From Oribacterium sp934229835 (GTDB lineage: Bacteria > Bacillota > Clostridia > Lachnospirales > Lachnospiraceae), in NCBI GenBank assembly GCA_934229835.1, contig CAKQED010000001.1, positions 1 through 64,000 of the forward strand: 64,000 bases of DNA, written 5' to 3'. Numbering within the stretch: position 1 is the stretch's first letter; each line of letters starts with the position of its first letter. Shown in pieces: positions 48,483 through 57,874 of this stretch. Position numbers and translations under genes: made by a program. The notes beneath the pieces are model-generated. The model had not been told where the DNA came from. It did no database searches and saw only the letters and a program-made list of their open reading frames with translations.

Positions 48483-49292
48483 TCAGAACGGCAGCGCCAC
48501 GAAGCGGGATACCACGGACAGGCCGAGGTAGAGGAACATGAGGGTGTAGGCGATGCGGTCGCGCGCAGCATAACGGAGCGGCTTCATCTTCGTACGGCCC
48601 TCGCCGCCATGGTAGCAGCGGGCCTCCATCGCCATCGCGAGGTCGTTCGCACGGCGGAAGGCACTGATGAAGAGCGGAACCAGGATCGGGACCATCGCCT
48701 TCGCGCGCTGGAGCAGATTTCCGCTCTCGAAGTCGGCGCCGCGGGCCTGCTGTGCCTTCATGATCTTATCCGTTTCCTCGATGAGGATCGGGATGAAGCG
48801 GAGTGCGATCGACATCATCATCGAGATTTCGTGGACTGGTACGCCAACCTTTTTCAGGACGCCGAGGCCCTTCTCGAGACCGTCGGTGAGCTGGTTCGGC
48901 GTGGTCGTCAGTGTCATGAGCGAGGAGCCGAGCACGAGGAGGATGAGACGTGCACCCATCATGAGCGCGATGTGGAGACCCTCACGGGTGATCTTCAGAA
49001 TCCAGAACTGCACGAACACCTCACCTGGGGTCAGGAAGAGGTTGAAGCTCACGGAGATCAGGAGCAGAATCACGATGCTCTTAAGCCCCCGCGTCATGAA
49101 GCGGAACGGCACGTTACTGATTTTGATGAGGATCGCGAGGGCGAGCGCGGCGACGCCATACATGATCCAGCTCTTCACGATGAAGAGGGAGATCAGGAAA
49201 AGCACGGTGCCGAGCAGCTTCACCCGCGGGTCCAGGCGATGGATCACGGAGTCGACCGGATAGTACTGTCCTAAGGTTACTTCTCTCAGCAT
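48483..49292 (-). CDS. ecfT: ECF transporter transmembrane protein EcfT
   Basis: The scaffold subunit of energy-coupling-factor vitamin/metal importers. The 269-residue protein has five to six membrane helices and the two ATPase-contacting motifs in the cytoplasmic coupling region (ARGADFES and, later, AMEARCY). RBS AAGGAGG lies inside the end of the fused ATPase gene, whose stop overlaps the ecfT start by seven bases, so translation is coupled. The substrate-binding S components would be encoded elsewhere. Confidence 0.93.
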   Translation of the reverse strand: MLREVTLGQYYPVDSVIHRLDPRVKLLGTVLFLISLFIVKSWIMYGVAALALAILIKISNVPFRFMTRGLKSIVILLLISVSFNLFLTPGEVFVQFWILKITREGLHIALMMGARLILLVLGSSLMTLTTTPNQLTDGLEKGLGVLKKVGVPVHEISMMMSIALRFIPILIEETDKIMKAQQARGADFESGNLLQRAKAMVPILVPLFISAFRRANDLAMAMEARCYHGGEGRTKMKPLRYAARDRIAYTLMFLYLGLSVVSRFVALPF

Positions 49293-51310
49293 ACGCCGTC
49301 CTCCTTTCCTGCCTCTTCTCTACTGTCCTGCGGAGCCGCTGCGGCTGGCTTGATCTGACCATCCTGCGCCGGCGAGCCGTCGGCTGCTGTTCGGCTGTCC
49401 TGAGCTGTTTTTACCGGCTGTTTCCCGGCAAGGGATTTCGTATAGCGCTTCCAGAGGTCCACGATGGCAGCACACATCTCATCCACGGTGTCCGGGCGGT
49501 CCTTGAAGCGGATGCCGACATCCTTCAGGTCATGGATGAGGTAGGTCATCTGCGGTGCGCCGAGTCCCATCTCCTCGAGCTCGAGGTAGCGCTTGAAGAT
49601 CTCCTCCGGCGTGCCGCTCATGCGCAGCTCACCGTGATCCAGCACGATAACCTGCTCCGTGTAGCGTGCCACGTCGTCCATCGAGTGCGATACGAGGACG
49701 ATCGTCATGCCGCTCTGCTTATGCAGGAGCTGGATCTGATGGAAGAGGTCGTCTCTTCCGGCCGGGTCGAGGCCGGCGGTCGGCTCATCGAGGATCAGAA
49801 CCTCTGGGCGCATCGCCAGTACACCGGCGATCGCAACACGCCGCTTCTGTCCACCAGAGAGTTCAAACGGCGACTTCTGCCAGAACGCCTCGCCGAGGCC
49901 GACCATACGAAGCGCTTCTTCTGCACGCTTCCGTGCTTCTGCCTCCGGCACGCCCTGGTTCTTCGGGCCGAACATGACATCCGTGATGACATCGACCTCG
50001 AACAGCTGATACTCCGGGTACTGGAACACGAGGCCCACCTTGAAGCGGAGCTCCTTCATGTTGAAATCCGGTGCATAGATGTTCAGGAAGCCGTCCGGGC
50101 TGACGAGCGCGGCTGCATCCGCTGCCTGTGCCGCCTTCCGGGTCTTCGCACTCTGGTCCTTCCGCGGCTTCCGGAAGTCGGTGTCGTCCCGGAACTTCAC
50201 TTCGATCGTGCCCTCCGTCGCTTTCAGAAGGCCGTTCAGGTGCTGGGTCAATGTCGACTTGCCGGAGCCTGTGTGGCCGATAAATCCGACGATGGAGCCC
50301 CGCTGGATCTCGAAGGAGACATCCTTCAGGGCATAGCTCTCCATGGCCGTGCCCTTCTGATAGACATGGCTTAAATTCCGCACGCGGATGACCGGATCGG
50401 TGATCTCCATGTGGGCCGGCTTCTTCTTTACGAAATTCGGCTCGAAATCCACCTGCTTCGGAAGACAGCACTTGAGACAGGCCACGAGCTCCTCGCGGGT
50501 GAGGACGGCATCCGGTACCGGCATCCCGGCCTTCTGCAGCTTCCAGGCAAGCTCCGTCACCTCTGGTACATCCATATGGATGGCCTTCAGCTCCTCGACA
50601 TGGCAGAACACTTCGCGTGGTGCGCCGTCCATGACGACCTTACCACCGTCCATGACGATGATTCGATCTGCATCGACCGTTTCCTCCATATAGTGGGTGA
50701 TAAGGATGATCGTCACACCCATCTTCTGGTTCAGCTCCCGGATGGTCTCGATGACCTCCTTGCGACCACTCGGATCGAGCATCGCCGTCGGCTCATCGAG
50801 AACGATGGTTTTCGGAAGCATCGCCATCGTACCGGCGATCGCGACACGCTGCTTCTGTCCGCCACTGAGACGGTTCGGTGACTTCATACGGTACGGCACC
50901 ATATCAACGGCTTCGAGCGCACGATTCACACGTGTCCAGATCTCGTCGGTCGGTACGCCGATGTTCTCCGGTCCGAAGCCGACATCCTCCTCGACGACAG
51001 AGGCGATGATCTGGTTATCCGGATTCTGGAAGACCATGCCGGTTTCCTTTCGGATATTCCAGATCTCCTTTTCATCCTTCGTATCGCGGCCACTGACGAG
51101 CATGGTTCCCTCACTCGGCAGGTTGAGACCGTTGATGAGTTTTGCCAGGGTCGACTTGCCGGAACCGTTGTGGCCGAGCACACACACGAAGCTCCCGGCC
51201 TCGATGGACAGGTTGATGTTATCCAGAGCCCGGGTCTTCTCTACGACTTTATCGTTCTCATCTGTGCGGATGTAGTCATACGCCAGATGTAATGCATCTA
51301 TGATTTTCAA
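49286..51310 (-). CDS. ecfA: Fused ECF transporter ATPase (EcfA1-EcfA2 in one chain)
   Basis: One uninterrupted 674-residue frame holds two complete ABC ATPase domains. The first (residues about 1-285) has Walker A GHNGSGKST, signature LSGGQKQRVAIAG and Walker B TIVLDEPTAMLDP. The second (about 310-640) has GHTGSGKST, LSGGQKRRVAIAG and LILDEPTAGLDP. These are normally two proteins, EcfA1 and EcfA2. A basic/Ala-rich insert of about 45 residues (FRKPRKDQSAKTRKAAQ) lies inside the second domain, and a Pro/Ala/Gln tail ends the protein. Translation probably begins at TTG 51310 after a GAGG site. Confidence 0.9.
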   Translation of the reverse strand: MKIIDALHLAYDYIRTDENDKVVEKTRALDNINLSIEAGSFVCVLGHNGSGKSTLAKLINGLNLPSEGTMLVSGRDTKDEKEIWNIRKETGMVFQNPDNQIIASVVEEDVGFGPENIGVPTDEIWTRVNRALEAVDMVPYRMKSPNRLSGGQKQRVAIAGTMAMLPKTIVLDEPTAMLDPSGRKEVIETIRELNQKMGVTIILITHYMEETVDADRIIVMDGGKVVMDGAPREVFCHVEELKAIHMDVPEVTELAWKLQKAGMPVPDAVLTREELVACLKCCLPKQVDFEPNFVKKKPAHMEITDPVIRVRNLSHVYQKGTAMESYALKDVSFEIQRGSIVGFIGHTGSGKSTLTQHLNGLLKATEGTIEVKFRDDTDFRKPRKDQSAKTRKAAQAADAAALVSPDGFLNIYAPDFNMKELRFKVGLVFQYPEYQLFEVDVITDVMFGPKNQGVPEAEARKRAEEALRMVGLGEAFWQKSPFELSGGQKRRVAIAGVLAMRPEVLILDEPTAGLDPAGRDDLFHQIQLLHKQSGMTIVLVSHSMDDVARYTEQVIVLDHGELRMSGTPEEIFKRYLELEEMGLGAPQMTYLIHDLKDVGIRFKDRPDTVDEMCAAIVDLWKRYTKSLAGKQPVKTAQDSRTAADGSPAQDGQIKPAAAAPQDSREEAGKEDGVC

Positions 51311-51378
51311 TTTGTTAACCTCATATCAGCTTTGTGGTTTATAGCCCAATTAGTATATTAGAAACGGCTGAAAAAGAC

Positions 51379-51405
51379 AAGAGCGGACCCCTGTGGTCCG
51401 CTCTT
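51379..51405 (-). terminator. Terminator of the wall-binding protein gene
   Basis: Perfect 11-bp arms AAGAGCGGACC/GGTCCGCTCTT, five-base loop, then GTCTTTTTC on the minus strand. A second strong hairpin lies just before it in transcription (51425-51462; GGGCAGGGGCCC with GGGGCCCCTACC). Confidence 0.85.
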
Positions 51406-51485
51406 TCATACATTTTCAGGTAGTAGTTCGGGCAGGGGCCCAAAAGGGGCCCCTACCTGAACGCTTATGATGTTGAATACGATCT

Positions 51486-53075
51486 TCAGTGTACCCAGTG
51501 GCCGTCGGCGGCGATGGTGTACCCGCCGAGGACAGTGGTACTTTTCGCCATGTGGCCGTAATCGCTGTCGTTTTCCGAGGTCTTCGGATAGAAGTAGTAG
51601 TACTGGTCCTGGTTGCTGTTGTCCTTCATGATGACCCAGCCGGTTCGCATGCGTCCGTCATGGTCGAAGTAGTAGGTCTTCGGTCCGACGATGGCGATCT
51701 GGTTTTTAAACATCATACCGTAATATGGGCCTTCAGCCGGATTAAAGTAGTACCATGCGCCGTTGATCACGGCCCAGGAGACCTTCATCGCACCGGAATC
51801 CCGGAGGTAATAGGTGGCGCCGTTGGTATCCGTGTAGAAGCCGGTCAGCATACGACCGTTCGCATCGAAGCGATAGTAGTGATCCTGCCAGAGGAGCCAG
51901 GTGTTCGCCATGTTCTGACCGGTCACGGTACGGAAGTACCAGCTGCCGCCGCTCTTATACCAGCTGCCGCTGAGCGCGCCCTGTGACTGTGTGCTGCCGT
52001 TCGTCGTGTCGCCGTACACCGTATAGGTCGTGTTGTTTCCCGTACCGAGCGTTTGCGTCCCGGTGGTGGTTCCGTTGCCGGTGCCGAGGTTGACCCCCGG
52101 GAGGGTGCTCGTGTGCCCGGTGTTTGCATTATACACTGTGTAGGAGGTGCCGGAATTATACAGATCGACGCCGGTGCTTGTAGCGTTCGTACTGATCACC
52201 GTGTTCGTGCTGCCGGAGCCGTAGAGGTTGGTGATCGTCTGATTCTGGTTCTGATTCAGGATATACGTGCCATTCGGATACTGACCGGAGCCTAAAGAGA
52301 TCTGACTCTCTGTAACGATCAGGCTGTCGGACTGGATGCCGAGAGACGCCTGTCCACCACTCTGGCTTGTGCCATACGGTATGCTACTGACTTCGAAGTA
52401 ATACCCGCCAGCGCGTGTCATATACGGATACAGGTTCAGGTTCGTCTGATCCGTCGTGATCGTCGTAACGCGGCTTCCATCCCGGTAAAGCATAACCTTA
52501 TAGTAGCCGGAGCTCATCGTCGGCTGACCCCAGGTCGCCATACCGAGGGCCGTACTCCAGCGCGGGCTCTGCGGCTCCCCGTAGGTGCCCTTGATGCCCT
52601 TCAGTGAAAGAACGACGCGCAGTCCATAGTTTCCGATGGTCTGAGCCGATACGAAGGTACCGCCGCTGACGCGGACGTTTGAGCTGTTATACGAGCCGTT
52701 GAAGTAGTAAAACGTACTGTAGCCATTGGCGCGTTCCTTCTCCTGGGCTGAAAGGTAGAGGAGAACCTTCGGCTGCGCGCCCACCGTAAGGCTGCCGTTC
52801 GTGTCATACCACTCTGCACTGTCGATGACATACTGGTCGGTATCCGGGACAGAGAAATCACTCTCAGACAGGGCTGGAAGCTCATCGTCTCCTCCCTCGA
52901 GGCTCAGATCCTTCAGATAGTCTGAAACCGTAATCTTCACCGTACTGATACGTGCATTTCGATCGGCCGCCCAGACGGTCACGCTCGTCATCAGAAGCAG
53001 CACAAGTAGCAGCATGCCATGGCATAAGGATCGTTTCACACTCTTCCCTTTCTGATTTTTCATACGACTTTTCAT
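51486..53075 (-). CDS. Secreted wall-binding repeat protein
   Basis: A 529-residue protein with a signal peptide (LLLVLLLMTSVTVWAAD). The middle has a beta-rich region (YFEVSSIPYG, YKVMLYRDGSRVTTI) and a long Thr/Asn/Gly-rich low-complexity stretch around residues 265-360. The C-terminus has about six wall-binding repeats (GSWYKSGGSWYFR, YYRFDANGRMLTGFY, YYFDHDGRMRTGW) like those of the protein at 1-1253. RBS GGGAGGTC. It has its own promoter and terminators. A surface role is likely; no enzyme motif is seen. Confidence 0.85.
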   Translation of the reverse strand: MKSRMKNQKGKSVKRSLCHGMLLLVLLLMTSVTVWAADRNARISTVKITVSDYLKDLSLEGGDDELPALSESDFSVPDTDQYVIDSAEWYDTNGSLTVGAQPKVLLYLSAQEKERANGYSTFYYFNGSYNSSNVRVSGGTFVSAQTIGNYGLRVVLSLKGIKGTYGEPQSPRWSTALGMATWGQPTMSSGYYKVMLYRDGSRVTTITTDQTNLNLYPYMTRAGGYYFEVSSIPYGTSQSGGQASLGIQSDSLIVTESQISLGSGQYPNGTYILNQNQNQTITNLYGSGSTNTVISTNATSTGVDLYNSGTSYTVYNANTGHTSTLPGVNLGTGNGTTTGTQTLGTGNNTTYTVYGDTTNGSTQSQGALSGSWYKSGGSWYFRTVTGQNMANTWLLWQDHYYRFDANGRMLTGFYTDTNGATYYLRDSGAMKVSWAVINGAWYYFNPAEGPYYGMMFKNQIAIVGPKTYYFDHDGRMRTGWVIMKDNSNQDQYYYFYPKTSENDSDYGHMAKSTTVLGGYTIAADGHWVH

Positions 53076-53104
53076 ACAGACCTCCCTGCTTCTTCTCTAT
53101 CCTA

Positions 53105-53132
53105 AGTATACTAGACCTGTATCAACAATCAA
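53105..53132 (-). promoter_or_regulatory. Promoter of the wall-binding protein gene
   Basis: Minus-strand TTGATT (53132-53127), 16-base spacer, TATACT (53110-53105), 30 bases upstream of the start codon. Confidence 0.65.
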
Positions 53133-53223
53133 TCTCAAATAGTTTACGAAATTCTGACGCACCACAGGGTTACTGTTCATACCGAGGAGCCGGAGGGGTG
53201 TGAACTGTTACCACTTCGCAAAA

Positions 53224-53257
53224 AAAGACGAAACCATCCGAAGATGATTTCGTCTTT
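53224..53257 (-). terminator. Terminator of the ribosomal operon after rplQ
   Basis: A 15-bp stem (AAAGACGAAATCATC with GATGGTTTCGTCTTT) closed by a TTCG loop and followed by TTTTGCG on the minus strand, 30 bases past the rplQ stop. Confidence 0.95.
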
Positions 53258-53285
53258 AAAAAATCGCCTGATGTTCTCTTAAGCA

Positions 53286-53822
53286 TTAAACGAGCTCAAG
53301 AAGAACCTCCATAGCAGCGTCACCCTTACGGAGACCGATCTTTACGATACGAGTGTAACCACCGTTACGGGTAGCATACTTCGCACCATACTCGTCGAAA
53401 AGCTTGGCAGCGAGATCAACACTCTTGGTGTTCTTCTTCTGACCAGCCTTGGCTGCAGGAACTTCCGTTACCGGGTAAAGGTATGCAAGCATCTGACGAC
53501 GTGCATGAAGTCTGGATGGCTTATCCTTCTTGATGGTCTTCTCGATCTCGTCATAAACGGTAACCTTCTTACCATCAACTACTTCCTTTACACGCTTGCC
53601 ATCGGCGTCCTTACGAGCAACCTTAGCCTTGACGGTAACCTCTTCGTAGTTGTCCTTCTCACGAACTGCAAGTGCGATCAGCTTCTCAGCCTGCTTACGA
53701 ACTTCCTTCGCACGAGCCTCGGTTGTAACGATCTTGCCGTTTGCGATCAGAGAAGTGGTCAGTGCGCGAAGCATGGCCTGTCTCTGGCTGGACTCTCTAC
53801 CTAACTTTCTATAATTTGACAT
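53286..53822 (-). CDS. rplQ: 50S ribosomal protein L17, long form
   Basis: The N-terminal core (NYRKLGRESSQRQAMLRALTTSLI, ITTEARAKEVRKQAEKLI) and the C-terminal NGGYTRIVKIGLRKGDAAMEV are standard. Between them is an extension of about 60 residues (TVKAKVARKDADGKRV, TVYDEIEKTIKKD) making 178 residues instead of the usual 115-130. A long L17 is, to my knowledge, a Lachnospiraceae trait, so I count it as lineage-specific rather than one of the odd inserts. Last gene of the operon. Confidence 0.96.
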   Translation of the reverse strand: MSNYRKLGRESSQRQAMLRALTTSLIANGKIVTTEARAKEVRKQAEKLIALAVREKDNYEEVTVKAKVARKDADGKRVKEVVDGKKVTVYDEIEKTIKKDKPSRLHARRQMLAYLYPVTEVPAAKAGQKKNTKSVDLAAKLFDEYGAKYATRNGGYTRIVKIGLRKGDAAMEVLLELV

Positions 53823-53918
53823 AATCTATTTCCCCCACCGTGCACTTCGGTCTTACCGGTTTTTATGTATCTCAGCTTCTGCAGCTCCCTGCAGACGAAT
53901 CAGACCATCCCAGATGGA

Positions 53919-54875
53919 TCACTCCTCCTGAGTGGAAAGGCTGAGATTTAACTCCTTCAGTTTTGCAAGAACTTCCTCAAGTGACTTACGGCCCAGGTTA
54001 CGAACCTTCATCATATCATCCGGTGTCTTCGCACAGAGCTGCTGTACGGTGTTGATACCGGCTCTCTTGAGACAGTTATATGAGCGAACGGAAAGCTCCA
54101 GCTCATCGATGTTCATCTCGAGGATACGCTCCTTACCGTCGACTGGTTTCTCAACCATAACTTCGGTCGTCTGTGTATTCTGAGACAGATCAATGAAAAG
54201 GGTCAGATGCTCGGAAAGAATCTTCGCTGCTTCAGAAACAGCATCATCCGGGCTCATCTTACCGCTGGTAAATACATCCAGCGTCAGCTTATCGTAATCG
54301 ATCTTGTTACCGACACGTGTGTTGCTGATGGCCATATTTACACGCTCTACTGGTGTGTAGATCGCATCCACGTCGAAAACTCCTTCCGGAAGTTCTGCGA
54401 TTCTGGAACGGTCTGCACCGACATAGCCTCTGCCCGATGTGATGGTGATTTCCATCTCGAGCTTCGCATCCTGAGCGTCAAGAGTTGCAATCTTCTGCTC
54501 CGGATTCAGGATCTCCAGACCCTCTGCCAGCTGGATGTCGGACGCCGTAACGACGCCCTCACCCATATGCGAAAGATATACAACCATTGCGTCATCGGAG
54601 GCTGAAGTGTTCTGAATCTCGAGACTCTTAAGGTTCATGATGACCTCAGTCAGAGACTCCTTTACACCCGGGATCGCATCGCCATCCCGATCGGCACCGG
54701 TAATCTTGACCTGAGAAACTGCAGCACCGGTCAGAGCGGAGAGCATGATGCGCTTCAGCGCATTGCCCAGCGTAGTACCGTAGCCTCTTTCCAGCGGCTC
54801 GCATACGAATCTGCCGTACTTCTTATCATCTGAAATCTCAACAATCTCAATGTTTGGTTTCTCAAAATCGAACAT
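53919..54875 (-). CDS. rpoA: RNA polymerase alpha subunit
   Basis: A 318-residue protein with the dimerising N-terminal domain (GYGTTLGNALKRIMLSALTGAAV) and the C-terminal DNA-binding domain (LELSVRSYNCLKRAGINTV, RNLGRKSLEEVLAKL). Position between rpsD and rplQ is canonical. No insert. Confidence 0.98.
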   Translation of the reverse strand: MFDFEKPNIEIVEISDDKKYGRFVCEPLERGYGTTLGNALKRIMLSALTGAAVSQVKITGADRDGDAIPGVKESLTEVIMNLKSLEIQNTSASDDAMVVYLSHMGEGVVTASDIQLAEGLEILNPEQKIATLDAQDAKLEMEITITSGRGYVGADRSRIAELPEGVFDVDAIYTPVERVNMAISNTRVGNKIDYDKLTLDVFTSGKMSPDDAVSEAAKILSEHLTLFIDLSQNTQTTEVMVEKPVDGKERILEMNIDELELSVRSYNCLKRAGINTVQQLCAKTPDDMMKVRNLGRKSLEEVLAKLKELNLSLSTQEE

Positions 54876-54901
54876 GCAATGCCTCCTTTATTGCAGGCTA
54901 A

Positions 54902-55495
54902 TTATTTTGAATACAACTCGACGATAAGCATCTCGTTTACTGGAACGTCGATTTCCTCTCTGGAAGGAAGCTGCTTTACAGTCGCCTTGAGGTTCTCCTG
55001 GTCGCAATCGATCCATGCCGGAACCATACGGCCGTTGGTAACCTCGAGGATATCCTTAAATCTCTGAAGAGACTTCTTGGACTCCTTGACAGCAACTACA
55101 TCGCCAGCGGATACAAGGTAGGAAGGAATGTTAACAACCTTGCCATTTACAGTGATGAGTCTGTGATCAACGATCTGACGTGCCTCACGACGAGTACGAG
55201 CAAGGCCCATACGGAAGATCACATTATCCAGACGAGACTCAAGAAGAACCATGAGGTTGGTACCGGTCTGGCCCTTCATCTGGTTAGCCTTTGCATAGTA
55301 GTTACGGAAAGGCTTCTCAAGTACGCCGTAGATGAACTTCGCCTTCTGCTTCTCACGAAGCTGAAGACCGTACTCAGACATCTTACGACGCTGGTTTCTG
55401 AGCTGTCTGTTTGACTTCTTATCAATTCCTAAGAATACAGGGTCAAGTCCGAGTGACCTGCATCTTTTAAGTACGGGAGTTTTGTCAACTGCCAT
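54902..55495 (-). CDS. rpsD: 30S ribosomal protein S4
   Basis: A 197-residue protein with KQKAKFIYGVLEKPFRNYY, LLESRLDNVIFRMGLARTRREARQIVDH and the S4 RNA-binding domain. The N-terminus (KTPVLKRCRSLGLDPVFLG) lacks the zinc cysteines, as in the C-minus form. RBS GGAGAA. Alpha-operon position between rpsK and rpoA. Confidence 0.97.
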   Translation of the reverse strand: MAVDKTPVLKRCRSLGLDPVFLGIDKKSNRQLRNQRRKMSEYGLQLREKQKAKFIYGVLEKPFRNYYAKANQMKGQTGTNLMVLLESRLDNVIFRMGLARTRREARQIVDHRLITVNGKVVNIPSYLVSAGDVVAVKESKKSLQRFKDILEVTNGRMVPAWIDCDQENLKATVKQLPSREEIDVPVNEMLIVELYSK

Positions 55496-55640
55496 AATTC
55501 TTTCTCCTTATAATATCAAGTGATTTACGTGATACGTCCTTTACACCCGTGGGCTTCGTCGGACAGATCTGCCGCTATTTTATACATACTGCGGCCTATG
55601 TCTGTGGTGAATAGTTCAAGATAATCCAGAAAAATCAGGA

Positions 55641-56030
55641 TTATACTCTTCTGCGCTTTGGTGGACGGCATCCGTTGTGTGGAACCGGTGTTACATCCTT
55701 GATGGAAGTAACCTCGAGACCGTTGGCCTGGAGTGCACGAATAGCTGCCTCACGTCCTGATCCTGGTCCCTTAACACTTACATCCACATACTTTAAGCCG
55801 TGTACTAAAGCTGCCTTAACAGCAGTTTCAGCAGCCATCTGAGCTGCATATGGAGTAGATTTTCTTGAACCCTTGAAACCAAGACCACCAGCACTTGCCC
55901 ATGAAAGAGCGTTTCCTTCAGCATCTGTCAGTGTAACGATAGTGTTGTTGAAAGATGCCTGAATATGTGCCTGTCCGCGTTCAACGTTTTTCTTTACGCG
56001 CTTCTTTGTAATTCTCTTACCTGACGCCAT
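55641..56030 (-). CDS. rpsK: 30S ribosomal protein S11
   Basis: A 129-residue protein with ASFNNTIVTLTDAEGNALSWASAG, VKGPGSGREAAIRALQANG and the basic tail GCRPPKRRRV. Lies between rpsM and rpsD as usual. Length and sequence normal. Confidence 0.98.
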   Translation of the reverse strand: MASGKRITKKRVKKNVERGQAHIQASFNNTIVTLTDAEGNALSWASAGGLGFKGSRKSTPYAAQMAAETAVKAALVHGLKYVDVSVKGPGSGREAAIRALQANGLEVTSIKDVTPVPHNGCRPPKRRRV

Positions 56031-56172
56031 ATTAAAACTAACCTACTTTCCTTTTTCTGTCTTCCTGTATTTAAAACATGAAGATCACAATAGTTACTTC
56101 TGATTCTACATCAGTGTGATCATTTCTGATCTGGACTTTCTCTTACCTTAAAGAAGAATACTCTCTAATAGA

Positions 56173-56541
56173 TTACTTCTTCTTGTTAGCAACAGTCTTA
56201 CGCGGTCCCTTACGTGTTCTGGCATTGGTCTTGGTCTTCTGACCTCTAACCGGAAGGCCTCTTCTGTGACGGATGCCACGGTAGCAGCCGATCTCCTGAA
56301 GTCTCTTGATGTCCAGAGCTGTTGATCTTCTGAGGTCACCTTCTACTACCTGGTGCTCAGCGATGTAGTTCGCAAGCTCCTTGACTTCATCGTCAGTGAG
56401 ATCCTTAACACGTGTGTCAGGGTTAACGCCTGTTGCCGCGAGAATCTTATCAGCGCTGGACTGACCGATACCATAAATGTATGTCAGACCAATCTCGATA
56501 CGCTTCTCTCTCGGTAAATCGACACCTGCAATACGAGCCAT
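56173..56541 (-). CDS. rpsM: 30S ribosomal protein S13
   Basis: A 122-residue protein starting ARIAGVDLPREKRIEIGLTYIYGIG, with RHRRGLPVRGQKTKTNARTRKG and a lysine-rich end. RBS AGGAGG. Follows rpmJ by 21 bases. Confidence 0.98.
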   Translation of the reverse strand: MARIAGVDLPREKRIEIGLTYIYGIGQSSADKILAATGVNPDTRVKDLTDDEVKELANYIAEHQVVEGDLRRSTALDIKRLQEIGCYRGIRHRRGLPVRGQKTKTNARTRKGPRKTVANKKK

Positions 56542-56562
56542 TTTTGTTTCCTCCTGTAAAAA

Positions 56563-56676
56563 TTAACCTTGTCTCTGCTTGTGCTTAGGGTTTTCGCAGA
56601 TAATTCTGATAGAGCCTTTCCGCTTGATGACTTTGCATTTCTCGCAGATAGGCTTTACTGATGATCTTACCTTCAT
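56563..56676 (-). CDS. rpmJ: 50S ribosomal protein L36
   Basis: A 37-residue gene read directly from the sequence: MKVRSSVKPICEKCKV and a C-terminal CENPKHKQRQG. The C-x2-C and C-x4-H zinc-ligand pattern is intact, so this is the zinc-binding form. RBS AAAGGGG. Between infA and rpsM, the standard place. Confidence 0.96.
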   Translation of the reverse strand: MKVRSSVKPICEKCKVIKRKGSIRIICENPKHKQRQG

Positions 56677-56787
56677 AGTAATTCCCCTTTCTAATAACGA
56701 ATTCGAACAAAGTTGCCGTATCATTCTAACAAAACGCTCCACTATTGTAAAGCCCTTTTTAAAGGAATTGTAAGAATATCGACCGCT

Positions 56788-57006
56788 TTATTTGTCTCTC
56801 CAGATGATACGTCCCTTGGAAAGGTCGTACGGTGAAAGTTCGATGGTCACCTTGTCACCTGGAAGAATTCGAATGTAATTCATACGAAGCTTTCCGGAAA
56901 TGTGTGCCAGTACCTGATGGCCATTCTCAAGCTCAACCTGGAACATGGCATTCGGAAGTTTTTCAATTACTTTACCAGTAATCTCGATTACATCTGATTT
57001 AGACAT
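56788..57006 (-). CDS. infA: Translation initiation factor IF-1
   Basis: A 72-residue S1-fold protein (DVIEITGKVIEKLPNAMFQVELENGHQVLAHISGK is its start region; DLSKGRIIWRDK its end). Follows map by 13 bases and precedes rpmJ. Normal length. Confidence 0.97.
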   Translation of the reverse strand: MSKSDVIEITGKVIEKLPNAMFQVELENGHQVLAHISGKLRMNYIRILPGDKVTIELSPYDLSKGRIIWRDK

Positions 57007-57019
57007 TCAGTTCTCCTTC

Positions 57020-57805
57020 TTATTTATTTAATGTGATTAATAAACTCTTATCCTCACCCGGCATCGTCAGCAGCTCCGGCTCACCGTCGGTGATGAGAAT
57101 CGTGTTTTCATAGTGGCAGGAAAGACTGCCGTCATCCGGAACAACATTCCAGCCGTTATCCCGTGTATGGCAGATCGGTGATCCTAATGTGATCATCGGC
57201 TCCACCGCCAGCGTCATACCAGCGCAGAGCTTCGGTCCTTTCCGATGCATATCATAGTTCGGAATTTCCGGATCCTGATGGATCTCCGCTCCGATACCAT
57301 GTCCGCAGTATTCTCTCAGGATGCCACAGCCCTGAGACTCTACATAATTACCGATGGCCGACGTAATATCGTTCAGATGATTACCGGCGACGGCCTGCTT
57401 CATACCTTCGAAGAAGCTCTGCTGGCAGACTCTGATCACCCGCTTGGCATCCTCGGAAATCTCACCCACCGCCCAGGTTCTGGTCGCATCTGCATTATAG
57501 CCATGGTAGCTGGTGCAGGTGTCGATGGAGACGATATCACCATCCTTCAGAATCACATGACGATCAGGGATACCATGGATGACTTCTTCGTTGACAGAGA
57601 TGCAACAGGTTCCCGGGAAGTCATATAAGCCCTTCATGCTTGGAAAACCACCAAGCTTCCGCATGATGCCCTCGGCCAGTTCATCCAGTTCCTTCGTGCT
57701 GATACCAGGGGCGATCTTCTCTCCGAGACAATTGTGCATCTCGAAGAGAATCTTGCCTGCCTCACGCATCAGTTCGATTTCACGTTTTGATTTGATTTCG
57801 ATCAT
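57020..57805 (-). CDS. map: Methionine aminopeptidase type I
   Basis: Removes the initiator methionine from new proteins. The 261-residue enzyme has the five metal ligands in VSIDTCTSYHGYNAD, GHGIGAEIHQDPEIPNY and the later E residues of LAVEPMITLG and YENTILIT. Located between adk and infA as in many Firmicutes. Confidence 0.97.
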   Translation of the reverse strand: MIEIKSKREIELMREAGKILFEMHNCLGEKIAPGISTKELDELAEGIMRKLGGFPSMKGLYDFPGTCCISVNEEVIHGIPDRHVILKDGDIVSIDTCTSYHGYNADATRTWAVGEISEDAKRVIRVCQQSFFEGMKQAVAGNHLNDITSAIGNYVESQGCGILREYCGHGIGAEIHQDPEIPNYDMHRKGPKLCAGMTLAVEPMITLGSPICHTRDNGWNVVPDDGSLSCHYENTILITDGEPELLTMPGEDKSLLITLNK

Positions 57806-57874
57806 GAGTACTTCTTTCTGAATACGCTTAATGTTTTACAGCAGAGGCTGTTCTGTCACTCACCTTCCGAAGAA

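Noticed and set aside
53286..53822. L17 extension counted among the unusual inserts
   Set aside because: Long L17 proteins are, as far as I recall, normal for Lachnospiraceae; the extension is not Ala/Ser-rich and contains no motif site.
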